64,000 nt of DNA from the NCBI RefSeq assembly GCF_011064595.1, contig NZ_JAALJI010000002.1, forward strand, positions 186,001 to 250,000. Reading direction: 5' to 3'. Positions 14,950 to 24,545 of this stretch are shown here, piece after piece. The position numbers were made by a program, and so were the translations under genes. Position 1 is the stretch's first letter, and each line of letters starts with the position of its first letter. Source of the DNA: Paludisphaera soli. GTDB taxonomy: Bacteria > Planctomycetota > Planctomycetia > Isosphaerales > Isosphaeraceae. The notes under the pieces were generated by a model, which saw only the letters and a list, made by a program, of their open reading frames with translations, searched no databases and had not been told where the DNA came from.

Positions 14950-17900
14950 ATGAACACTCCCGAGCCGTCGGACGATCGGACCGAATGGGACGCGGACGCC
15001 ACCCTCTTCGAGGGCCCGTCGCTCGAAGGGCTCCTACCGGATCTGACCCCCGCCGAGCTGGAGGACGTCCGCGAGGCCGTCGCGGGGATCGGGGGGAGGT
15101 CGTCCTCAACCTGCCCCACGCGCCTGGAATCGCTGGGGCCCTACCGCGATTTGGAGGAGATCGGCCGGGGCGGGATGGGCGTGGTGTACCGGGCGATCGA
15201 GCCGGCGACCGGCGAGCCGGTGGCGGTCAAGATCCCGTCGCCCCACCTGACGGGCATGCCCAACGCGCGTCGGCGGTTCATCCTGGAGGCCGAGGTCGTC
15301 GGCCGGCTCAAGCATCCGGGCGTCGTCCCCCACATCAAGTCGGGCGAGGATCGGGGCCGCTGGTACATCGTCAGCGAGTTCTGCGACGGCCCCAACCTGG
15401 AAGCCTGGCTCAAGCACCGGAACGTCCCGGTCCCGCCCCGCGAGGCCGCCCGGCTGATCCGCATCCTGGCCGACGCGGTCGAGCACGCCCACGGCCGCAA
15501 CGTGCTGCACCGCGACATCAAGCCGTCGAACATCCTGCTCCCGGGGGCGAGGCCGACCTCGGACGCGGAGGACCTGTCGCCCCGCCTGACCGACTTCGGG
15601 CTGGCCAAGCTGATCGACGCGGGGCTCGAAACGGTGGCGGGCCAGGGCCAGGCCGCCACCAGGACGGGGATGCTCATCGGCTCCCCCCCCTACATGGCTC
15701 CCGAGATGGCCTCGGACGGGAGGTCGGAGCTCGACCGCCGGACCGACGTCTACGGCCTGGGCGCGGTGCTGTACGAGCTGCTGACGGGACGGCCGCCGTT
15801 CCGCGGCGAGAACTCGACCGAGACCCTCCGCATGGTGCTCCACGACGAGCCCATCCCCGTCCGGGTCCTGCGCCCCGGGGCGCCGAAGCCCCTGGAGACG
15901 ATCGCCCTGCAATGCCTGGAGAAGGACCCCGCCCGCCGGTACGCGAAGGCCGGCGAACTCCGCGACGACCTGGATCGCTACCTCGCGGGCCGTCGCATCC
16001 TCGCGAGGCCGCTCGGCAAGCTCGAGCGGCTGCGACGCTGGTCGCACCGACGCCCCCGGACCGCCCTGGGGCTGACGGCCTCGCTCGCGCTCGCCCTGCT
16101 CCTCATCGGCGGGATCGCCGCCTGGAACCTCTCGCTCCGCCGCCTGGTGGAGGAGCTGCGCGAATCGAAGGACAGCCTGGACCTGAACGAGAAGATGCTC
16201 CAGCAGACCATCGCGGAGCTGCGACAGGAGCGAGACCGGGCCGACCGGAACACCGACGCCGCCGAGACCCATTACTACGGCTCCCAGATCCAGGTCGCCG
16301 CGAAGGCCTTGCAGGAAGGTCACCTCGGCCGCGTCCAGCAGATCCTCCGCGATCTGATCCCGGAGCCGGGCGGGACCGACCGTCGCGGGTTCGCCTGGCG
16401 TTATCTCTGGCGGACGGCCAGGCGGGAGGCCCAGGAGCTCCCCGGCCTCGACAACGGCCTGGACGTCGGAGCCCTGAGCCCGGACGAGCGATGGTTGGCC
16501 GTCGCCAACCGGAGCCCGGTCCGTTGCTTCGGAATCTACGACCTAACCCGCGAACGCTTCGTCTGGTCCCTTTCGGGCGATCCCGACCTGGGCGTCTTCG
16601 CCGTCGCCTTCTCACCCGACGGCAAGCTCGTGGCCTTCGGCTTGAACGGCCGCGACCGGACCGCGGCGCAGGACCGGATCCGGATCGAAGTGCGCGACGT
16701 GGGGTCGGGGGAATTCCGCGGCCGGATGTCCATGGAATCGAGTTTCTGCTTCCGAAGCCTCGCCTTCGACGACTCCGGTCGCGTCCTCGCGGCCGCCTGC
16801 GCCGACGCATTCCATGGAATCCCCGGCGTGGCGGCGATTGTCCGCTGGACGTGGGGCGAGGGGCTCGATCGGGCTCCGGATTCGGTCACGCCGATCCGAT
16901 GGCTGGCGGCGAGCCGCGACGGCCTCCGGCATGCCGCCATCGATCCCGAAGGCCGCCTCGCGGTCTACGACGCCCCCTCCGGAGCGTGGATCGCGACCTT
17001 GCCGGACGCCCCGACCGGGTCGTTGATGCACGTCGATTTCGGCGACGACGACCGGCGACTGGCCGTCGCCCGCACCGAGCCTCGCGACCTGACGATCTTC
17101 GACGTCGCCACGGGTCGGCGCCTGCACACCTACCCCGACCTCCCCGCGCCGGCGGTCAAGGTTTCCTTGCAGCCGGGCGGCGAGGGCGTTCTCGTCATCG
17201 GCGAGGACCGGGAGGTGCGACTGCTCGACCACTCGCGAGGCGTCGACGTGGTCATCTACGGGCCGACCGACGCCGTGGGCGTCCGGACGAGTCACCTTCG
17301 GTACATCTCGGACGGATCGGCGTTCCTCGCCCATCGGTCCGAATTCACGGCGCCGGACCATTTCGAACTCCGATCGAGCGTCGACGGCCGCCTCCTCGGC
17401 GAGTCGCCGGGTCGGATCGCGCAGGCGACCGAAGGGGCCTGGGTCGTGCGCTCTCTCGACAGGCAGTCGCTCATCTACGGCATCGGCCGCCACGTCTGGC
17501 GGTGGGACTGGGAGCGGACCCTCGCGCCCGACGACGCGACCATGGTCCAGGCGCATCGCGACGAGGTCTGGGGGGTCGCCTACTCCGCCGACGGCTCGAT
17601 CCGTGCGACGGTGGCGAACAACGATCGCGACATGGAGTCGATCAAGTTGTGGGACGCGCGGTCCGGGCGTTTCCTTCGGTCCTGGAAGGGGCACGACGCC
17701 ACCGTGAGCGACCTGGCCTTCTCGCCCGACGGGGCCATGCTCGCGACGACGAGCCTGGCCGTCAAGGATCCGATCAGGCTCTGGGAAGTCCCGAGCGGAC
17801 GGGAGATCGCCGTCCTCGACCTGCCCGACGACGAGCCGGCCCGCGCCGTGGCCTTCGATCCGAGCGGACGCCGGATCTACGTCGGCGGCGATTGGGGGAC

Positions 17901-18468
17901 GTTGTTCGCCTGGGACGTCTCCCGGAAGCGGGACGCCTGGACGGCCTTCCCGCCCGGGGAGGAGCCGAGGGGCCCCAAGAGCAAGAGGCGCTTCCACGAC
18001 CTGGCCGTCTCCCCCGACGGCCTCCGCCTCGCGAGCGTCGACGACTCCGGCAGGGTCCGGGTCCGCGACGCCGAGACCGGCGGAATGGTCGCGGAGTACG
18101 CTTCCGGGGTCCAGTCGTTCGCGGTCCGCTACAGCCCCGACGGCGGGAGCCTGGCGGTCGCCGATCGCGAAGGGCGCATCCTCATCCTCGAAGCCGAATC
18201 GGCGCGGCTGGTCCGGACCATCAACGGCGACGACATCGAGCTGAGGGCCCTGGCCTACAGCCCGGACGGGCGGACCCTGGCCGCCGGCGGCCTCGGGCGC
18301 GTCGTCCGGCTCTGGGACCCTAAGACAGGCGACGAGTTGCTCACCCTGACGGGGCACGAGGCCCAGATCAACGCCGTCACCTTCTCGCCCGACGGCGACA
18401 CGCTGATCTCGGCGGACCATTCCGGGGTCCTCCGGTTCTGGAGGGCCCGGGACGACGCGCCCCGCTGA
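14950..18468 (+). CDS. transmembrane Ser/Thr protein kinase with C-terminal WD40 propeller
   Basis: The 1172-residue protein has an Asp/Glu-rich N-terminus and a Hanks-type kinase domain at ~65-345. Kinase features are the Gly loop IGRGGMGVVY, ATP-binding K94, catalytic D189 in HRDIKPSNILL, and the DFG Asp215. A membrane helix lies at about 372-395 (ALGLTASLALALLLIGGIAAW, shown split here). A coiled coil follows (LRQERDRADRNTDAAETH). From ~500 to the end are WD40 repeats, including LAFSPDGAMLATTSLA, RALAYSPDGRTLAAGG and NAVTFSPDGDTLISAD. Planctomycetes carry many such fusions. The propeller, probably extracytoplasmic, may sense or scaffold. No zinc anti-sigma motif or sigma factor is adjacent, unlike the kinase at 51-55 kb. 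Targets are unknown. Confidence 0.92.
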   Translation: MNTPEPSDDRTEWDADATLFEGPSLEGLLPDLTPAELEDVREAVAGIGGRSSSTCPTRLESLGPYRDLEEIGRGGMGVVYRAIEPATGEPVAVKIPSPHLTGMPNARRRFILEAEVVGRLKHPGVVPHIKSGEDRGRWYIVSEFCDGPNLEAWLKHRNVPVPPREAARLIRILADAVEHAHGRNVLHRDIKPSNILLPGARPTSDAEDLSPRLTDFGLAKLIDAGLETVAGQGQAATRTGMLIGSPPYMAPEMASDGRSELDRRTDVYGLGAVLYELLTGRPPFRGENSTETLRMVLHDEPIPVRVLRPGAPKPLETIALQCLEKDPARRYAKAGELRDDLDRYLAGRRILARPLGKLERLRRWSHRRPRTALGLTASLALALLLIGGIAAWNLSLRRLVEELRESKDSLDLNEKMLQQTIAELRQERDRADRNTDAAETHYYGSQIQVAAKALQEGHLGRVQQILRDLIPEPGGTDRRGFAWRYLWRTARREAQELPGLDNGLDVGALSPDERWLAVANRSPVRCFGIYDLTRERFVWSLSGDPDLGVFAVAFSPDGKLVAFGLNGRDRTAAQDRIRIEVRDVGSGEFRGRMSMESSFCFRSLAFDDSGRVLAAACADAFHGIPGVAAIVRWTWGEGLDRAPDSVTPIRWLAASRDGLRHAAIDPEGRLAVYDAPSGAWIATLPDAPTGSLMHVDFGDDDRRLAVARTEPRDLTIFDVATGRRLHTYPDLPAPAVKVSLQPGGEGVLVIGEDREVRLLDHSRGVDVVIYGPTDAVGVRTSHLRYISDGSAFLAHRSEFTAPDHFELRSSVDGRLLGESPGRIAQATEGAWVVRSLDRQSLIYGIGRHVWRWDWERTLAPDDATMVQAHRDEVWGVAYSADGSIRATVANNDRDMESIKLWDARSGRFLRSWKGHDATVSDLAFSPDGAMLATTSLAVKDPIRLWEVPSGREIAVLDLPDDEPARAVAFDPSGRRIYVGGDWGTLFAWDVSRKRDAWTAFPPGEEPRGPKSKRRFHDLAVSPDGLRLASVDDSGRVRVRDAETGGMVAEYASGVQSFAVRYSPDGGSLAVADREGRILILEAESARLVRTINGDDIELRALAYSPDGRTLAAGGLGRVVRLWDPKTGDELLTLTGHEAQINAVTFSPDGDTLISADHSGVLRFWRARDDAPR

Positions 18469-18494
18469 CGCCGCCCTCGCCCGGGCTCGCCGGC

Positions 18495-19172
18495 TCAGCG
18501 GGGCTTGATGGTCAGGTCGTCGAACATCCCCTTGTCGTCGAACGAGCCCAGGCCGATCCGCCCTTTGGAAAAGGTCCTGTCGCGCGCGGTCATGATCGGC
18601 TTCTCCAAGTCGTCGAAGTAGACTTCGACCAGGCCGGAGTCCGGTTCGCGGACCAGGCGGACCTCGTGCCAGCCGTCGGTCCAGTCGACGCCCTGGGTGC
18701 GGGTCTCGGCGATCGAGACCCGGGGCTCCCCATTGACCAGGAAGACGCTGTGGGCGTGGGGGTCGGCCGCCTTGGCCAGGTGGACGTAGTAGTAGTGGGA
18801 CGGGTCGACGTGGCCGAAGATCAGGCAGAGGTCGCGGTGGCCGTAGTCCTTGACGGTCGACCGGACCTTGACGCGCAGCTCGAACCCGCCGAATTCCTCG
18901 CCGTCGATCAGGGCGATGTTCAGCGGCGAGCGGACCTTGGGCTCGTACTTGCTGGCCCCGAACAGCTCCAGGACCCGGTCGCCGTCCTTCGTCTCGGCGA
19001 TCCGCCAGGCGGCGGGGTCGGTGAAGCTCCAGCCGGTGGGGGCGTCGCGCTCGAAATCGTCCCGGAAGACCTTCGCGGCGTCGGGGGGCTCGTCGGCCGA
19101 AGTCGAGGCCGCCGCCAGGCCGAGGGCCGCCGCGGCGATCGCCGTCCGCATGCCGATTCGTCGGGGTCTCAT
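18495..19172 (-). CDS. secreted jellyroll (LamG/DUF1080-like) protein
   Basis: The 225-residue exported protein has a signal peptide (MRTAIAAAALGLAAASTSA) and then a single predicted beta-sandwich. It opens with KVFRDDFERDAPTGWSF and contains SPLNIALIDGEEFGGFELRVKV and SHYYYVHLAKAAD. It ends with KGRIGLGSFDDKGMFDDLTI. This pattern matches planctomycete carbohydrate-binding or hydrolase jellyrolls related to DUF1080 and LamG. No catalytic residue can be assigned. AGGAGATCC precedes the ATG. It converges with the WD40 kinase gene (26 bases between stops) and diverges from the S46 peptidase gene. Alternative readings are a lectin-like domain or a degenerate glycosidase. Confidence 0.75.
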   Translation of the reverse strand: MRPRRIGMRTAIAAAALGLAAASTSADEPPDAAKVFRDDFERDAPTGWSFTDPAAWRIAETKDGDRVLELFGASKYEPKVRSPLNIALIDGEEFGGFELRVKVRSTVKDYGHRDLCLIFGHVDPSHYYYVHLAKAADPHAHSVFLVNGEPRVSIAETRTQGVDWTDGWHEVRLVREPDSGLVEVYFDDLEKPIMTARDRTFSKGRIGLGSFDDKGMFDDLTIKPR

Positions 19173-19287
19173 GATCGGATCTCCTGAGCGGCTGGGGACG
19201 GTTGCGGGACGGGGAGGCCTCGAATTTGACCCGAACGGGAAGGCCGATCAAGGCCCCACCGGCCCCGCCCGCGGCCGCTGCACCGTC

Positions 19288-19317
19288 TTGACATCCCCGC
19301 CGGGGGGCTCGGATGAT
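19288..19317 (+). promoter_or_regulatory. promoter for the S46 peptidase gene
   Basis: A perfect TTGACA (19288-19293) is followed after 18 bases by GATGAT (19312-19317), a 4/6 -10 match. The start would be near 19324, 45 bases before the ATG at 19369. Confidence 0.55.
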
Positions 19318-19368
19318 GCACGCTCGGCTCCGGCCCCCCGCACCGCTCGCCCCCAGGAGATCAGGCCC

Positions 19369-21456
19369 ATGTGGATTCGACGGCGGTCGATCGCGGTCCT
19401 CACAGGTATCTGCGCCATCATGACCATGACGACGGCTCGCGGCGACGAGGGGATGTGGGTCTTCAACAACCTCCCCCTGGAGACCCTCAAGTCCCGATAC
19501 GGCTTCACGCCCCCGCCGGGCTGGGCCGAGCACCTGCGGTCGTCGGCCGTTCGGTTCAACAACGGCGGGTCGGGCTCGTTCGTCTCGGCCGACGGCCTGA
19601 TCATGACGAACCACCACGTCGGCGCCGACACCCTGGCCAAGCTCAGCACCTCGGAGAAGGACTACTACAAGCTCGGCTTCCACGCCAGGACCCACGCCGA
19701 GGAGGCCAAGGCCCCCGACATGGAGCTGAACGTCCTCGTCGCCATCGAGGACGTGACCTCGAGGGTGAACGCCGGCGCGACCCCCGACATGGACGTCGCC
19801 GCCGCGGCCGCCGCCCGCCGCAAGGCCAGCGCCGAGATCGAGAAGGAGTCGACCGAGAAGACCGGACTCCGCAGCGACGTGGTGACCCTCTACCAGGGAG
19901 GGCAATACCACCTCTATACCTATAAGAAGTACACGGACGTCCGCCTCGTCTTCGCGCCCGAGTTCGACATCGCCTTCTTCGGCGGCGACCCGGACAACTT
20001 CGAGTACCCCCGCTACTGCCTGGACGTCTGCTTCTTCCGCGCCTACGAGCACGACAAGCCGGCAAAGATCGAGCACCACCTGAAGTGGAGCCCCGACGGC
20101 TCGAAGGACGGGGAGTTGATCTTCGTCGCCGGCCATCCCGGCCGCACCGACCGCCTCAACACGGTGGCGAGCGTGGAGTACCTGCGCGACTTCGGCTTCC
20201 CCAGCCTGCTCGACTGGCTCCACGCCAAGGAGGCCTTCCTGCTCGCCTACGGCAAGCAGGGCGAGGAGGCCTTCCGCCAGGCCAAGGAGGAGCTGTTCTC
20301 CATCCAGAACAGCCGCAAGGCCCGCCTGGGCGGGCTCGGCGGGCTCCAGAGCCTGGCCTTCATGGACCGCAAGCGCGAGGCCGAGCGGGACCTGCGGGCC
20401 CGCATCGCGGCCGACGACGCCAAGAAGGCCGCCTACGGCGCGGCCTGGGACAAGATCGCCGAGGCGCAGCAGGTCAACGTCCGCACCGCCAGGCCCTACA
20501 TGTTCCTGGAGCGGGGCCGGGGGCTCGATTCGGCCCTCTTCTCGATCGCCCGCAACCTGGTCCGGCTCGCCGACGAGAAGGCCAAGCCCAACGCCGACCG
20601 GCTCAAGGAGTATCGCGATTCGGCCCTCGAATCGCTGGAGCTGGAGCTGTTCTCCGAGGCCCCCATCTACCCCGCGTTCGAGCAGGCCAAGTTCGCCTTC
20701 GGCCTCGACTACTGGAAGAAGGTCGCGCCCGACGACCCGGACCTCGCCCGGGTCCTCGACGGCCGCACGCCCGAGCAGGCCGCGGCCGACCTGGTGGCAA
20801 GGTCGAAGCTCGCCGACGTCGCCGTCCGCCGCAAGCTGGCCGAGGGGGGCAAGGCCGCGATCGAGGCCTCGGAAGACCCCATGATCAAGCTGGCGATCGC
20901 CGTCGACCCCGCCTCCCGCGCCCTCCGCAAGGAGCGCGAGGACCAGGTCGAGGGGGTCGAGTCGGCCAGCTACGCGCTCGTCGCCAAGGCCCTGTTCGAG
21001 GAGAAGGGGGACTCGATCTATCCCGACGCCACCTTCACGCTCCGCCTGGCCTTCGGCGCGGTGAAGGGCTACACGATCGACGGCAAGGCGATCCCGCCGT
21101 TCACGAACATCGAAGGGGCCTTCGAGCACGAGGCGGCCCATCACGCGAAGCCGCCGTACGCCCTGCCCAAGTCGTGGCACGAGGCCAAGGCGTCGGGCGC
21201 CCTCAAGCTCGACACGCCGCTGAACTTCGTCTCGACCGCCGACATCATCGGCGGCAACTCCGGCAGCCCGGTCGTCAACAAGGACAACGAGGTCGTCGGC
21301 CTGATCTTCGACGGCAACATCCAGTCGCTCGTCCTGGACTTCGGCTACGACGACGCCGTCGCCCGCGCCGTCTCGGTCGACTCGCGGGGGATCCTGGAAT
21401 CCCTCCGATCGGTCTACAAGGCCGAAGAACTCGTCCAGGAGCTGACCGCCCGCTGA
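19369..21456 (+). CDS. S46 family dipeptidyl peptidase (DPP7-like)
   Basis: S46 enzymes remove dipeptides from oligopeptides in the periplasm. The 695-residue length and the signal peptide fit the family. After the leader, GMWVFNNLPLETLK is the standard mature N-terminus. The catalytic His is in LIMTNHHVGA (H82/H83) and the nucleophile is S631 in GGNSGSPVVN. The residue setting P1 preference lies just after it. Here the sequence is GLIFDGN with Gly, as in DPP7 (hydrophobic P1), where DPP11 has Arg (acidic P1). That assignment is from family knowledge, not tested. ATG 19369 was chosen because upstream residues are not leader-like and a promoter lies 52-81 bases upstream. The PDZ-hydrolase gene follows on the same strand after 115 bases. 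Confidence 0.92.
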   Translation: MWIRRRSIAVLTGICAIMTMTTARGDEGMWVFNNLPLETLKSRYGFTPPPGWAEHLRSSAVRFNNGGSGSFVSADGLIMTNHHVGADTLAKLSTSEKDYYKLGFHARTHAEEAKAPDMELNVLVAIEDVTSRVNAGATPDMDVAAAAAARRKASAEIEKESTEKTGLRSDVVTLYQGGQYHLYTYKKYTDVRLVFAPEFDIAFFGGDPDNFEYPRYCLDVCFFRAYEHDKPAKIEHHLKWSPDGSKDGELIFVAGHPGRTDRLNTVASVEYLRDFGFPSLLDWLHAKEAFLLAYGKQGEEAFRQAKEELFSIQNSRKARLGGLGGLQSLAFMDRKREAERDLRARIAADDAKKAAYGAAWDKIAEAQQVNVRTARPYMFLERGRGLDSALFSIARNLVRLADEKAKPNADRLKEYRDSALESLELELFSEAPIYPAFEQAKFAFGLDYWKKVAPDDPDLARVLDGRTPEQAAADLVARSKLADVAVRRKLAEGGKAAIEASEDPMIKLAIAVDPASRALRKEREDQVEGVESASYALVAKALFEEKGDSIYPDATFTLRLAFGAVKGYTIDGKAIPPFTNIEGAFEHEAAHHAKPPYALPKSWHEAKASGALKLDTPLNFVSTADIIGGNSGSPVVNKDNEVVGLIFDGNIQSLVLDFGYDDAVARAVSVDSRGILESLRSVYKAEELVQELTAR

Positions 21457-21571
21457 CGACCGGCCGGGGCCTCGAGTCGAAATCCGGCCCGGGCCCCGGC
21501 GCGATCGGCCCCGATCCCGCCACCTGGACGTGGTGATCCATCCCGTCCCTGCGGCCCTCGGAGCCTCGCCG

Positions 21572-22966
21572 ATGCCGGTCCGTCCCTCGCCGTCCCGCCT
21601 CCTTCCCGCCCTCCTGGCCCCGGCACTCCTGCTCGCCGCGACCCTCGCGAGGGCCGACGACCCGGCCGCCCCCCTCCCCCGCAAGCCGATGCTGGGCGCC
21701 GCGATGGGGCCGGTCACTCCCGAGCTGCAAGCGAGCCGGAAGCTCGACGCGGCCGAGGGGGCGGCGATCGTCCAGGTCATCGCCGACTCGTCGGTCGAGG
21801 CCGCCGGGCTGAAGCCGGGCGATGTCATCACCGCCGTCGACGGCGAACCGGTCAAGGGACCGCTCGACGTGGTCGGCCGGATGAAGACGGCCAAGGCCGG
21901 CGATCGGCTCGCCGTCCGCTACGTCCGCGACGGAGGGCCGGCCGACGCCGAGGTGGTGCTCAAGGAGAAGCCGCGACGCCAGGGGGATGGTTATGAGGTC
22001 CTCTACGACTCGGCGACGAGCCTGGGTCACCGCCTGCGGACGATCGTCACGAGGCCGGCGGCCCAAGGCAAGCGGCCCGCGCTCCTGATGATCCAGGGGC
22101 TCGGGAACTTCTCGATCGACGCGCCTGGCGGACAGCCGATGGGCTACGACCGGATCGTCGCCGAGCTGACGAAGGCCGGCTACGTCGTGATGCAGGTCGA
22201 CAAGCCGGGCTGCGGCGACAGCGAGGGGGGCCCCTGGCCCGAGATCGACTTCCGCACCGAACTCGACGGCTACCGCCAGGCGCTCAAGGCCCTCAAGTCC
22301 TATCCGTTCGTCGACCCGGACCGGGTCTTCCTGTTCGGCCACAGCATGGGGGGGGTGATGGCCCCCGTGCTCGCCGCCGAGGAGCCAGTGCGGGGGCTGG
22401 CCGTATACGGCACGGTCTTCCGCACCTGGTTCGAGTATCAACTGGAGAACATCCGCCGCCAGAGCCGCCTCGCCGGGGCCGACTTCGCGACGATCGAGCG
22501 GCAGGTCCGCGACGAGAACCGCTTCCTCGCCGGGCTCTACCTGGAGAAGAAGTCGCCGGCCGACGTGCTGGCGGAGCACCCGGAGCTTCGGGGCCACGCC
22601 GAGGAGATGGGGTACGACGGGACCCACCTGTTCGGCGGCCACTACACGTTCTTCCAGCAACTCGCCGAACTGAACATGCCCGAGGCCTGGGCCGCCGCCG
22701 CCGCCCAGGCCCACGCGCTGGCGATCTGGGGGAAGGGGGACTACGTCGCCCCCGAGGTCGACCACCGGATGATCGCCGAGGCCGTCGACGCCGTGCATCC
22801 CGGCGGGGGGACGTTCGTGGCGCTGGACTGCGACCACGGATTCTCGAAGGCGACGAGCTTCGCCGACAGCTTCGGCCGGAAGTCCGAGGGGGAGTTCAAC
22901 CCGGCGATCATCGAAACGCTGAAAGGCTGGATGGACCGACTGGCTCAGGACGGCGCGGGGTCCTGA
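21572..22966 (+). CDS. exported PDZ domain / alpha-beta hydrolase fusion
   Basis: The 464-residue protein begins with a signal peptide (LLPALLAPALLLAATLARA). Residues ~30-130 form a PDZ domain (IADSSVEAAGLKPGDVITAV is its core). From ~140 there is an alpha/beta hydrolase: LLMIQGLGNFSID is the oxyanion region, the nucleophile Ser is in FGHSMGGVMAP, and DCDHGFSKA gives the catalytic His. A likely acid is in IWGKGDYVAPEVD. The PDZ domain may recruit peptides or partner proteins, so the enzyme could be an acyl-peptide hydrolase or esterase. It follows the S46 peptidase, suggesting a shared role in periplasmic peptide use. The 3' end overlaps the convergent HNH gene by 22 bases. ATG 21572 gives a clean leader; an upstream GTG does not. 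Confidence 0.8.
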   Translation: MPVRPSPSRLLPALLAPALLLAATLARADDPAAPLPRKPMLGAAMGPVTPELQASRKLDAAEGAAIVQVIADSSVEAAGLKPGDVITAVDGEPVKGPLDVVGRMKTAKAGDRLAVRYVRDGGPADAEVVLKEKPRRQGDGYEVLYDSATSLGHRLRTIVTRPAAQGKRPALLMIQGLGNFSIDAPGGQPMGYDRIVAELTKAGYVVMQVDKPGCGDSEGGPWPEIDFRTELDGYRQALKALKSYPFVDPDRVFLFGHSMGGVMAPVLAAEEPVRGLAVYGTVFRTWFEYQLENIRRQSRLAGADFATIERQVRDENRFLAGLYLEKKSPADVLAEHPELRGHAEEMGYDGTHLFGGHYTFFQQLAELNMPEAWAAAAAQAHALAIWGKGDYVAPEVDHRMIAEAVDAVHPGGGTFVALDCDHGFSKATSFADSFGRKSEGEFNPAIIETLKGWMDRLAQDGAGS

Positions 22967-23292
22967 GGCAAGGGGCGCCAGCGCTCGGCCCGCTTGACCA
23001 GCAGGCGGGCCACGAACGCCTCGTAGTCCTCGGCCGACCGCCGTTTCCGGGGGTCCCATCGGCGGCCCTTCTCGCCGTTGCATCGGCCGTGCACCGCGGC
23101 GAGGTTCGCCAGGTCGTCGCCGCCCCCCCGGGTCCGGGCGCGGATGTGCTCGATCGTGGCGCCCTCGCCGGTCCGGGCGTCGAAGGCGATCGGGCCGTTG
23201 CAGATCAGGCACTTGCCGACCCAGTCGCCCCCCCGACGTTCGAAGGTGACGTCGGTGAGGGCGGCCAGGCCGAGCTTCTGGGCGGTCGTCAT
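22945..23292 (-). CDS. HNH endonuclease-type protein
   Basis: A 115-residue protein with a compact HNH fold. CLICNG and a later HGRCNG provide zinc-binding cysteine pairs, and TIEHIRARTRGGGDDLANLAAV (split around its central glycines) holds the HNH histidine and Asn. Such small HNH proteins nick or cut DNA and occur both in defence loci and as housekeeping genes. It begins 21 bases downstream of the stop of the site-2 protease on the same strand, so it is probably co-transcribed with it. Its 3' end overlaps the convergent PDZ-hydrolase gene by 22 bases. No methyltransferase or other restriction component is adjacent. The start has only a weak GGGAG ribosome site. Confidence 0.75.
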   Translation of the reverse strand: MTTAQKLGLAALTDVTFERRGGDWVGKCLICNGPIAFDARTGEGATIEHIRARTRGGGDDLANLAAVHGRCNGEKGRRWDPRKRRSAEDYEAFVARLLVKRAERWRPLPQDPAPS

Positions 23293-23313
23293 GCCGGGGG
23301 CTCCCGCTTCGCG

Positions 23314-24438
23314 TCAATACACCCGCTCGCCCCCCGCCGGCGCGACCGAACCGTCGCCGACCTTGCCGAGGGCCTCGCGCACCATCAGCAATTCGCCCAC
23401 GTTCTCCAGCGTGAGCAGGCCGACGACCCGCCCCTGGCGCGTCACCCGCAGGCAGGGGACGCCCTGCTCGCGGAGCAGGCCGACGGCGGCGACGAGCGGG
23501 CCGTCGGCCTCGACCGGCGCCGCGGCGGCCGCGGCGAACTCGCGGACCGGCGCCTCGGGCCCGCGCGAGGCCAGCCCGGACATCAGGCTGGCGCGGGTGA
23601 GCACCAGGTCGCCACCCTCGCCGTCCTCGACCGGGAAATCCTGCTGGGCCCCGGCGAGCAGCAGGTCGGCGGCGTGGCCCAGCGTGTCGTCCGCACGCAG
23701 GGTCAGGAAGTTCGTGAGCATCGCCTCGCCGACCGGGACGTCCTTCAGCGCCGCCCGCTCGGCGACCTGCACGGCCTCGGCCTCGGCCCCGATCCAGACG
23801 AAAAGTGCGATGAACAGGAGCATCGGGGCGCCGCTGCTGAGGCCGAACAGCCCGAAGGCGATCGCCATGAGCTGGCCGATCGACGCCGCCATCCGGGTCG
23901 CGCGGGCGTAGGGGAGCTTCATCGCCAGCAGGGCCCGGAGGACCCGTCCGCCGTCCATCGGGAACGCCGGCAGCATGTTGAACGCGGCCAGGAACACGTT
24001 GACCAGCAGGATCTTGGACCAGAACCCGGCGTGCAGGATCTGGCCGGTGTCCGCCGCCGTCGAGGGGAGCCGTACGCCGAAGACGCCGGCCAGCACCGCG
24101 ACGATGACCACGTTGACCGCCGGCCCGGCCAGGGCCACCAGCAGCTCCTGCCCCGGCTTGTCCGGGATCCGCTGCAGGCGGGCCACGCCGCCGATCGGCA
24201 GCAGGGTGATGTCGGTCGTCGGAACGCCGAACCGACGCGCGGTCAGGGCGTGGCCCAGCTCGTGCAGGACGACGCAGGCGAACAGGGCCAGGACGAATCC
24301 CCCCTGCTCCAGCCCCCGCGCCAGGCTCTGGTTCGCCATCGCCCCGGCCGCCACCAGCCAGGCGATCAGGATCACGAACGTCCAGTGGACGTAGATCGGG
24401 ATCCCCGCCACTCGCCCCAACTTCCAGGACCAAGACAT
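23314..24438 (-). CDS. site-2 protease-like M50 zinc metallopeptidase with CBS domains
   Basis: An intramembrane protease of the SpoIVFB/Rv2869-with-CBS subgroup, 374 residues. The zinc site is HELGH at H59/E60/H63 inside a membrane helix, and the third ligand is D162 in FPMDGGRVLRAL. Several membrane helices surround these motifs (IPIYVHWTFVILIAWLV; VVIVAVLAGVFGV). Residues ~230-370 are two CBS modules ending in RVVGLLTLENVGELL, which may bind nucleotides and gate activity. ATG 24438 follows a strong GGGAGGG site. Substrates of such proteases are membrane-bound anti-sigma factors or transcription factors; none can be named here. The HNH gene is downstream in the same transcript. Confidence 0.9.
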   Translation of the reverse strand: MSWSWKLGRVAGIPIYVHWTFVILIAWLVAAGAMANQSLARGLEQGGFVLALFACVVLHELGHALTARRFGVPTTDITLLPIGGVARLQRIPDKPGQELLVALAGPAVNVVIVAVLAGVFGVRLPSTAADTGQILHAGFWSKILLVNVFLAAFNMLPAFPMDGGRVLRALLAMKLPYARATRMAASIGQLMAIAFGLFGLSSGAPMLLFIALFVWIGAEAEAVQVAERAALKDVPVGEAMLTNFLTLRADDTLGHAADLLLAGAQQDFPVEDGEGGDLVLTRASLMSGLASRGPEAPVREFAAAAAAPVEADGPLVAAVGLLREQGVPCLRVTRQGRVVGLLTLENVGELLMVREALGKVGDGSVAPAGGERVY

Positions 24439-24545
24439 CCCGGACCCTCCCGTCGTCCCCGTTTCGCTCCCCGTCGGCCGGCCCCCCATTCTATACGGCC
24501 CGGCCGCCCGGCCAACCGGCCGCGAGGCATTTCCGCGACGGCGAT

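Noticed and set aside
16612-21894. Long minus-strand frame opposite the WD40 kinase, the S46 peptidase and part of the PDZ hydrolase
   Set aside because: No domain or start signal; it covers the antisense of confident genes and even includes in-frame segments of unrelated spacers.
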